Source: Apium graveolens
Lineage: Eukaryota > Streptophyta > Magnoliopsida > Apiales > Apiaceae
Reading direction: 5' to 3'
Assembly (NCBI RefSeq): GCF_009905375.1
Contig: NC_133648.1
Span: 309,582,565 to 309,646,564, forward strand
Length of the DNA stretch: 64,000 nt
How positions within the stretch are numbered: the first letter of the stretch is position 1; every line of letters starts with the position of its first letter. Both the position numbers and the translations under genes were made by a program. Shown here one piece after another: positions 56,876 through 64,000 of this stretch. Under the pieces are notes generated by a model that saw nothing but the letters and a program-made list of their open reading frames with translations, was not told where the DNA came from and did not search any database.

Positions 56876-59800
56876 TTAGGAATAATTAAGCATTCCTAGC
56901 TCACTTACCAATCTTGTGAATGTTGATTCATCAAGTGGCTTGGTGAATATGTCTGTAATTTGTTTTTCACTTGGAACAAAATGAAGTTCCACTGTACCAT
57001 TCATCACATGTTCCCTTATGAAGTGGTACTTGATATCATTGTGCTTGGTTCTTGAATGCTGCACTGGATTTTCAGTAATGGAAATGGCACTTGTGTTGTC
57101 ACATAATATTGGAATTTTGTCAACATTTAGCCCATAGTCAAATAGTTTATTCCTTATCCATAATATATGTGCACAACAACTACTAGCAACAATGTACTCA
57201 GCCTCATCCGTTGATGTAGAAACAGATTTTTGCTTCTTACTGAACCATGACACAAGCTTATTCCCTAGAAATTGACAGGTGCCAGTTGTACTTTTCCTGT
57301 CTATTTTGCAACCTGCATAATCTGCATCTGAGTAGCCAATTAGATCAAAACCAGACTCTCTAGGGTACCAAATTCCTAGATTTGGAGTCCCTTTGAGATA
57401 TCTGAAAATTCTTTTAATAGCAACTAAGTGAGATTCTCTAGGATCAGCTTGAAATCTAGCACAAAGACATGTAGAAAACATTATATCAGGTCTACTGGAA
57501 GTTAAATATAAATGTGAACCAACCATGCCTCTATAGCTTGTAATGTTCACAGACTTTTCAGCCTTGTTTAATTCAAGCTTAGTGGCAGTGACCATGGGAG
57601 TTTTTGCAGATGAACATTCCATTAAGTCAAACTTCTTTAAAAGATCAAAAATATATTTAGTTTGACTAATGAAAATTCCACCACTAACTTGTTTAACTTG
57701 TAAACCAAGAAAATAAGTTAGCTCTCCCATCATGCTCATTTCATATTTACTTTGCATTAACTTAGCAAACTTTTTACAAAGTTTATCATCTGTAGAGCCT
57801 AATATAATATCATCTACATAAATTTGAACAAGTATTGTAGAGCCATTAACATTTCTAAAGAAAAGAGTTTTGTCAACTGTACCTCTTGTGAAGTAATTAT
57901 CTAGGAGAAATTTTGACAAAGTCTCATACGAGGCTCTAGGTGCTTGCTTTAGTCCATAGAGTGCTTTCAACAGATAATACACATGGTCTGGAAAATTTGG
58001 ATCTTCAAACCCTGGAGGTGGGCTCACATAAACTTCTTCCTCTAATTCTCCATTCAGAAATGCACTCTTGACATCCATTTCATAGACTTTGAAATTGGCA
58101 TGGGCTGCATAGGCTAGAAAAATTCTGATGGCTTTAAGTCTTGCAACAGGAGCAAATGTCTCATCAAAATCTATTCCCTCTTGTTGAGAGTAGCCCTTGG
58201 TAACCAATCTAGCTTTATTCCTTATGACAATGCCATTTTCATCCATCTTGTTTCTGAATACCCATTTTATGTCAATAGAACTTTTGTTCTTTGGCTTGGG
58301 TACCAGCTTCCATACTTTGTTCCTCTCAAATTGGTTTAGCTCCTCTTGTATTGCTAAAATCCAATCTGGATCCAAAGCTTCTTCCACTCTCTTAGGTTCC
58401 TCCTGTGATAGAAAACTACTGTATATACATTCATCTTGAGTAGCCCTTCTAGTTTTCACCTTAGATGTTGCATCACCAATGATTAGTTCAAAATGATGAT
58501 TCTTGGTCCATTTCCTTTGAGGTGGTAGATTAGCTCTAGATGAGGTTGCCTCAGTATTGTCATGATGTGAGATAGAGTGTTGATTGGTTGAAACTCCCCC
58601 TGTGTTATTGGTCCTTTGTAAGGAACTGGGAGTTCTATCAACTGATGATGTAAATTGATTATCCGTTGATGAACTATGATCAACGGATGCTCCATTATGT
58701 ACTTCAACGGATGATGCACTTTGTCTTTCAATGGACGCTGTATTACTTCTATCAACGGATGCTGAATTATGACTTTCAACTGATGCAGCATTTTGTGCAT
58801 TATCCAAAGGCAGATTTTGAATCCTTTTTAAAGTGTCTTCTCCATCATTCTCATCTTCACTATCATCACAATATATCTCAATGTTGTCAAATTTGAGTCC
58901 TTCATGATGTCCCTCATCTGTTAGTCCATCAATCTTTTTATCATCAAACACAATATGCACAGATTCCATAACAATGTTGGTTCTTAGATTGTAGATCCTA
59001 TATGATTTTCCAGCAGAATAACCAACAAATATCCCTTCATCAGCCTTTACATCAAACTTGCCTTTGTGGTCAGGTTGGTTCCTTAGAATGTAGCATTTGC
59101 AACCAAAGACATGAAGGAAGTTTAAGGTTGGTTTTCTTCTCTTGAACAATTGATAGGGAGTCATGCCTTTTTCCTGATTGATTAGAGAAATATTCTGAGT
59201 GTAACATGCACAGTTAACAGCCTCAGCCCAAAAATATGTTGGGAGTTTTGACTCTTCAAGCATTGTTCTTGCAGCTTCAATTAGTGATCTGTTCTTTCTT
59301 TCCATCACACCATTTTGTTGTGGAGTCCTTGGAGCTGAGAACTCATGCATGATCCCATTTTCTTCACAGAACAACCTCATGGTAGAATTCCTGAACTCAG
59401 TTCCATTGTCACTCCTGATATTCCTTACTTTCAAATCTTGATGGTTGTTGACTTGCTTGATATGATTGATAATGATTTCACTAGCTTCATCCTTTGATCC
59501 AAGAAAATAGGTCCATGAAAACTTTGAGAAATCATCTACAATCACCAGGCAATATCTTTTTCTTGAAATTGAAAATACATTGACTGGTCCAAAAAGATCC
59601 ATATGTAGCAGTTGTAATGGTTCATCAATTGCTGATTCAAGCTTCTTACTGAATGATGCTCTCTTTTGCTTTCCTTTCTGACAAGCATCACACAGTCCAT
59701 CCCTTGAGAATTCCACTAGAGGCATTCCTCTAACCAAGTCCTTTTTGACTAGATCATTCATTGTCTTGAAATTCAAATGGGACAACTTCTTGTGCCATAG

Positions 59801-60217
59801 CCAACTTTCATCTTGACTTGCTTTGCTGAAAAGACAAGTGATTGATTCTGCATCTGTAGAGTTGAAGTCAGCCAAGTACACATTCCCTTTTCTAACTCCA
59901 GTTAGAACCACTTTGTTGTCCTTTTTACTGGTGACAACACAGGCTTCAGAATTGAAGGAAACAGTATTCCCTCTGTCACATAGTTGACTGACGCTCAATA
60001 GATTGTGTTTGAGACCATCAACTAATGCAACTTCATCAATGATGACATTTTCCTTTGAAATCAAGCCATATCCCATAGTGAACCCTTTGTTGTCATCTCC
60101 AAAGGTTATACTAGGGCCAACTCTCTCCTTGAACTCTGTGAGCAGGGTAAAATCTCCTGTCATGTGCCTTGAACAACCACTATCCAAGTACCATAGATTC
60201 CTTCTTTTTCCCTGCAC
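56876..60217 (-). CDS. pol: Element C pol polyprotein (protease, integrase, RT, RNase H)
   Basis: The frame is open for 1113 codons and has no good ATG. It begins after a TGA upstream and a TGCAG, so it must be made by frameshift or another device from gag RNA. Protease DSG is at residues 12-14. The integrase zinc residues are H142, H147, C176 and C179, and its DDE core is D207, D270 and E306. A Ser/Asn linker at 470-560 repeats SVD/STD. RT has DVKSAF (about 715) and YVDD (about 800-803). RNase H has GYSDADYAG and ADYxxAASSCC-like motifs, ending with [12 protein letters not shown]. All key residues I can check are present. It is the most intact coding region in the window. A codon-level test would be needed to say it is functional. 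Confidence 0.95.
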   Translation of the reverse strand: MQGKRRNLWYLDSGCSRHMTGDFTLLTEFKERVGPSITFGDDNKGFTMGYGLISKENVIIDEVALVDGLKHNLLSVSQLCDRGNTVSFNSEACVVTSKKDNKVVLTGVRKGNVYLADFNSTDAESITCLFSKASQDESWLWHKKLSHLNFKTMNDLVKKDLVRGMPLVEFSRDGLCDACQKGKQKRASFSKKLESAIDEPLQLLHMDLFGPVNVFSISRKRYCLVIVDDFSKFSWTYFLGSKDEASEIIINHIKQVNNHQDLKVRNIRSDNGTEFRNSTMRLFCEENGIMHEFSAPRTPQQNGVMERKNRSLIEAARTMLEESKLPTYFWAEAVNCACYTQNISLINQEKGMTPYQLFKRRKPTLNFLHVFGCKCYILRNQPDHKGKFDVKADEGIFVGYSAGKSYRIYNLRTNIVMESVHIVFDDKKIDGLTDEGHHEGLKFDNIEIYCDDSEDENDGEDTLKRIQNLPLDNAQNAASVESHNSASVDRSNTASIERQSASSVEVHNGASVDHSSSTDNQFTSSVDRTPSSLQRTNNTGGVSTNQHSISHHDNTEATSSRANLPPQRKWTKNHHFELIIGDATSKVKTRRATQDECIYSSFLSQEEPKRVEEALDPDWILAIQEELNQFERNKVWKLVPKPKNKSSIDIKWVFRNKMDENGIVIRNKARLVTKGYSQQEGIDFDETFAPVARLKAIRIFLAYAAHANFKVYEMDVKSAFLNGELEEEVYVSPPPGFEDPNFPDHVYYLLKALYGLKQAPRASYETLSKFLLDNYFTRGTVDKTLFFRNVNGSTILVQIYVDDIILGSTDDKLCKKFAKLMQSKYEMSMMGELTYFLGLQVKQVSGGIFISQTKYIFDLLKKFDLMECSSAKTPMVTATKLELNKAEKSVNITSYRGMVGSHLYLTSSRPDIMFSTCLCARFQADPRESHLVAIKRIFRYLKGTPNLGIWYPRESGFDLIGYSDADYAGCKIDRKSTTGTCQFLGNKLVSWFSKKQKSVSTSTDEAEYIVASSCCAHILWIRNKLFDYGLNVDKIPILCDNTSAISITENPVQHSRTKHNDIKYHFIREHVMNGTVELHFVPSEKQITDIFTKPLDESTFTRLVSELGMLNYS

Positions 60218-60231
60218 ACAACAAAATCAAA

Positions 60232-62525
60232 TCAAGTTGATTTTGGTACCCAAGTTTCCTTGGGTCCAGCCTTGTTAGTCTTTTTCCTAGACTTCACACT
60301 TCCTGCACCTTTTGACTTAGGTAACTTTGAGTCAACCTTGATCTCAGATGTAGTTGGTTGAAGTGTAGGGTTAGTTACAGAATCATTTAGCACATTTGAT
60401 TGAATTTGATAAGGCATAGATTGTGCAGGCATAGCATGCAGTGGTGACATAAACATGTTAGGCATGGAAGGAGTTAAAGGCATGGGAGCATTCTTAACAG
60501 ATTTGCAGTTAGCAGATAGATGATTAACACTACTACAATGCACACAACTTTTTCTAGGAGCATACTTATCAGGTATGTAATTGTTGTATTTGTTAATCCC
60601 TACCTTCCCATTTCTATTAGATTTTCTTTTAGTTTCCTTTTTATCCTCAACCAACTTAAGCCTATTTTTCAACTGATCTAAAGTCATGTGTCATATATTC
60701 ACCTTACTGGCATCTTTGGATGTGCTAGCTTCTTCTTTGACAAAGTTTTTGGAAGTTGAACCAAACTTCTTACTGAGATTTTTCAAATTATTCCTTTTAG
60801 AATCATTTGCCTGTTTCAATTGATGAGCCTTCAACGGATGCTCCTTTTCTTTCTTCAACGGATGACTTTCTATATCCGTTGATTCCACATCCGTTGATAG
60901 TCCATCAATTAATTCTATTTCCTTTTTGTTTTTCTTCCAGTCATTCTCACAGAGTGATTCAATTCCTTGAACCTTGACAATTTCAGCATTAACATCCCTA
61001 GATGTTTTCCAGGCCTTGATTACCTCTTGCTCACATTCTAGTTGTCTAGAAAGAACTTCTACTTTCTTAACAGACTCTTCTAGTTCACTCTCAATAGATA
61101 AGCATTTGATTTTAATCTTTTCAAGCTCAATTATCTTACCCTCTAACACAGCATTCCTATCACTTAAAAACAAATTATTCTCTTTAATTCTTGTGTTCTC
61201 TTTAGCCAGTGATTTAAGGGAAACACGTAAATGATATAATTCATTGGACATTTCATTTATAGCTTCATTGCATTCATTTTTAGAAAGCTGAGAGAGGTCA
61301 GTAGTGATTACTTGGTTGCTTGATGAACTATTTTTATTTTCATCAAAATTAGCCATCAGGGCTAAGTTGACATACTCCATATCATCATCTTCATCGACTC
61401 CATCAGCTGCCCAATCATTTTCTTGAGTCAGAAAAGCCCTTTCCTTTTGTTTGAGCAATTCAAAATATTTCTTTTTGTAATCCACTTGCTCAAATTTCTT
61501 CTTTTCAGAAGTTGGCTTTCTGCACTCACTTGCAAAGTGTCCACTTGTTCCACAGTTATAACACTTGAACTTAGATTTGTCCACCATGTTCTTGTTTGGC
61601 TTAGTGGCTCTAATGTTTTTCTTGAATTTCATTTTTGCAAACCTTCTGGACAGAAAAGCCAGATGTTCATCAACATCATCAGAGTCATCTTGACTGGAAT
61701 TGTCATCAACCTCAGCTGCTTGCTCCTTTCCCTTGCTTGATTCTGATTTGCTTGTGCCAATTTTGAGACTTGGCATTGTCTTTTCTTCATTCCTGGCTTC
61801 AGTTCTCTCATTTTCAGCTACAAGTGCAACTGATCCACCTTTTCTCTTTCCCTTCTCCAACAGCTCATCTTGCTCCATCTTAAGTTCATAGGTCTTCAAA
61901 ATTCCATATAATCTGTCAAGTGTGAAGTCCTTATAATCTTGAGAATTCCTTAGTGAAACAGTCATAGGCTTCCATTCCTTTGGTAGAGACCTCAGAAATT
62001 TTAAGTTGGAATCCTTGACTTGGTACACTCTGCCATACAGCTTCAATCCATTCAACAGTTTCTGAAATCTCTTGAAGGTATCATTCAATTATTCTCCTTC
62101 TTCAAAATGAAAATATTCATATTGTTGAATGAGAAGCTGCATTTTGTTTTCTCTAACTTGTTCAGTACCTTCACAGATAAGTTGCACAGTATCCCAAATT
62201 TCCTTAGCAGTTTGGCTGTTAATGACATTATCAAACATATCTTTGTCTAGGCCATTAAACAGAATGTTCATGGCCTTCTTGTCCTTGTGAACCTCTTCAA
62301 TATCTTCATCAGTTCTTTCCACTTTTAGCTTGGGAATTGACTGTCCAACAGCAACTGTGGCAGTGGCAGCTGTGGCCACCTTGTGAGGGATGTGAGGACC
62401 ATTCTCAATGCAGTTGATGTAGCTTTCATCTTGAGAGAGAAGATGTAGATGCATCTTCACTTTCCAGTGATAATAATTATCTTTTTTCAAGATTGGAATC
62501 TTCACTCCAAATCCTTCTTACTCAT
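60232..62525 (-). pseudogene. gag: Element C gag (one frameshift, two stops)
   Basis: The start ATG is at 62523-62525 (MSKKD). A one-base deletion at about 62510 puts the rest out of frame with it. The body shows the UBN2-type gag domain (NYYHWKVKMHLHLLSQDES; EIWDTVQLICEG), a TAA at about 62086-62088, and LKFLRSLPKEWKPMTVSLRN. A CCHC knuckle (CYNCGTSGHFASEC) is at about 61555-61515. A long coiled coil lies at about 61260-60960, and a second knuckle (CVHCSSVNHLSANC) follows a TGA at 60688-60690. The frame ends at a TGA at 60232-60234, 15 bases before pol, whose frame is different (-1 relative to gag). The length agrees with A and B. Confidence 0.9.
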
Positions 62526-62567
62526 GATGTTAGTAGAATAGATCTTTAAACTCTTTGTATGTCAAGA

Positions 62568-62583
62568 GCTTGTTCTGATACCA
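62568..62583 (-). other. Primer binding site of element C
   Basis: The minus strand reads TGGTATCAGAACAAGC, close to the LTR edge. It is complementary to initiator methionine tRNA with one mismatch (AAC for AGC). Confidence 0.9.
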
Positions 62584-62585
62584 AT

Positions 62586-63677
62586 TATTATTCCCAAGGA
62601 ACTAACAATGAGATTTACAGAAGGGGGGTTGAATGTAAATCTCAAAACTTTTTCAATTTTTGAGCAGTTTCAAAAGCTAAGTGTATGATGAACAGATGTG
62701 TGTGAATTGTTTTAAGCAGGTGCAGATAGATGTATATTCAAGACACAAATATAAAGAACAAAAAGGCTTTAAAAAAATTTCTGGTGGATTTGTTGTTCCA
62801 CCAGAGATGTGTATTTCAGAAAATCTGTGATACAAATAATTGATCACAGCTGCGACCTAGTATAAACTAGATGATTTTCTCTCTATGTTTTTCTAAACAG
62901 CTCTGGAAAATTCACTTCTAATTACTAGCTGCAACTTGGTTTATATATCACCCAGTTTACAAGTGAAGACAAAGATAAAATACAATTATAAAATAGTTCT
63001 TCACATGCTTCTTCTTCATTTCTCTATCCAATGCAATCTAAGATAATCTGTGAATCTTTGAATACTTCCTTGTTTGCACCAGAATGGAAATGCTGCTTTT
63101 TCTTGATTCCTCCAAGAGGCTACCACATTCCAATTGTCTCTGTCAACCCATGTGCCTCTGTCAGCTTATGAATTGTCATTATTAACTGCTATGGAACTAA
63201 GCATCCGGTGAAGCTTTCATCCGTTGATGGCTTTATCCGTTGATGATTTAGTGACATCCGTTGATGCTTTAACAGTTGAAGCTTTATCCGTTGATGCACT
63301 CATCCGTTGATGGATGTTATCTGTTGAAGCTTTAGAGACATCCGTTGAAGCTTTTTTTCTCATCCATTGAAGGCCTTTAATCTAACAGTTGATACTACTT
63401 CATTTAACAAAATTACAAGGCATGAAATATTTACAATTAGCCCTCCTATTTGCATATCCACTAGTAGTCAACATGACTTATAATTTCCCACAACTTCTAA
63501 GAATTATAACTTAAATATAGAGACTGAAATATGCTACAATACTAAACTTATTTCTAAGTAAAGCTACTCCATCAATGGATAGCCAAGATGGTCTTATCCA
63601 TTGAGGCTACAAATATTAGATTTCTACTTAAGTGTTTTGTTTAACTTATCATCAAACTAATACATATATTCCTAACA
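62586..63677 (-). repeat. 5' LTR of element C (right copy)
   Basis: It is 1092 bp, the same as the left copy. It starts TATTATTCCC (TG changed to TA) and ends ATTCCTAACA. The ATCCGTTGA cluster is at 63205-63375. Confidence 0.95.
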
Positions 63678-63682
63678 GAGGT
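63678..63682. other. Target site duplication of element C, right copy (GAGGT)
   Basis: This is identical to 50487-50491. Confidence 0.95.
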
Positions 63683-63821
63683 TCACACCGAACTCTTGTT
63701 TTTATCAAAGGAGTATCACCTCCATCTTGATAGGTTGGAAGAGGAAAGGAGAGAAGGTCTCTGTCAGCAGGAACGGATCATCCGTCTTGCAGTGCTCTTC
63801 GTCAGCAGCAGAAGCAGTTAG
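63683..63821 (+). pseudogene. Element B small 3' ORF, second part
   Basis: This is the continuation in frame of 50364-50491. It begins HTELLFLSKEYHLHLDRLEE, continues with an Arg/Gln-rich helix and stops at TAG 63819-63821. No known domain is seen. Confidence 0.6.
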
Positions 63822-64000
63822 TCGTTAGGTCTTCTTAGACTAGGACTAAGGCTGTTGATGTTAGGAATCGATTAAGACTATCTTGTATTTCTGAATATAA
63901 TTGATATATTTCATCGAATGTAACCATATGATATATTAATGAAATTTTGATTAATTGCAATATTTGTTCTTTATTTCTCAAATTATGTGATTGTACATGT
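63822..64000 (+). other. Trailer of the B small ORF (3' UTR-like)
   Basis: Non-coding AT-rich DNA follows the stop. AATATAATTG and ATTAATGAAATTTTG stretches look like a plant transcript end. B's interior continues outside the window. Confidence 0.4.

Larger units (their letters stand above)
50492..63677 (-). mobile_element. Element C: full-length Sirevirus (Copia) retrotransposon
   Basis: This is a 13.2-kb minus-strand element with two LTRs of equal length (1092 bp), PBS, polypurine tract and GAGGT duplication. The order from right to left is 5' LTR, gag, pol, spacer, promoter-like site, extra coding region, PPT, 3' LTR. The large gag, Met-initiator primer site and extra region downstream of pol identify the Sirevirus lineage. 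Pol is uninterrupted for 1113 codons; gag has one frameshift and two stops, and the extra region has several lesions. The LTRs differ by about one base in twenty in the part I compared, so the insertion is not recent. Confidence 0.95.
29756..64000 (+). mobile_element. Element B: Sirevirus-like Copia element, twice interrupted, open to the right
   Basis: The pieces in order are: LTR 29756-30376, gag 30432-32416, insertion of element E (32417-46442), end of gag and pol 46443-48915, non-coding 48916-50280, small ORF 50364-50491, insertion of element C (50492-63677), and the rest of the small ORF and trailer 63683-64000. B's 3' LTR would lie beyond the window. B lacks RT because of an internal deletion. 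It is older than both insertions. Confidence 0.8.

Noticed and set aside
61423..61740. + strand frames opposite C gag
   Set aside because: They are antisense shadows of gag.

Overview
This is a gene-poor, AT-rich stretch of plant nuclear DNA made mostly of nested LTR retrotransposons. I infer a eudicot, plausibly Apiales/Apiaceae from the look of the element families. That placement is a guess from style, not a database result. I find no intact ordinary host gene, RNA gene, CRISPR array or bacterial/organellar feature. The host-gene material is limited to exon fragments lying next to the ends of CACTA-like DNA transposons.

Layout. (A) 1-3538: minus-strand Copia/Sirevirus-like element cut by the window edge (5' LTR, PBS, gag with in-frame stops, first codons of pol). 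3539-5383: old DNA with a BSU1-like phosphatase (BSL) kelch exon fragment, ending at a CACTA-like terminus. 5384-7180: inverted repeat with two arms of about 0.9 kb, able to fold into a long hairpin. 7181-8826: low-complexity and AT-rich DNA. (D) 8832-21519: complete Ty3/Gypsy element on + with 4.15 kb LTRs, a 5-bp target duplication (ATTAT) and a badly decayed 4.4 kb interior. 22895-25110: a second CACTA-like end followed by exon fragments of two unrelated genes in one orientation, trehalose-6-phosphate phosphatase (TPP) and the E2 subunit of 2-oxoglutarate dehydrogenase (DLST). (F) about 25600-27120: truncated minus-strand Copia integrase/RT.

(B) 27122 to the window end, + strand: Sirevirus-like Copia material. 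One 621-bp LTR (29756-30376) has the 3' interior of one copy on its left and the 5' interior of another on its right. B was later interrupted twice: by (E) 32417-46442, a Tekay-type chromovirus (Gypsy, minus, 4.1 kb LTRs, chromodomain), and by (C) 50492-63677, a 13.2-kb Sirevirus (minus, two 1092-bp LTRs, 5-bp duplication GAGGT). C keeps an open 1113-codon pol. Between pol and its 3' LTR it carries an unusual extra coding region of about 4.5 kb.

The points most worth a second look are these. Plant-type TATA boxes and leaders sit just upstream of the extra 3' ORFs of both B and C. A short motif (ATCCGTTGA and variants) is scattered in both orientations through all parts of C. A small ORF in the LTRs of E begins with a histone H3 tail-like ARTARKS-like segment while the same element encodes a chromodomain. 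There are also the chimeric TPP/DLST capture and the long hairpin. All coding calls are by eye from translated motifs; no search or alignment program was run.
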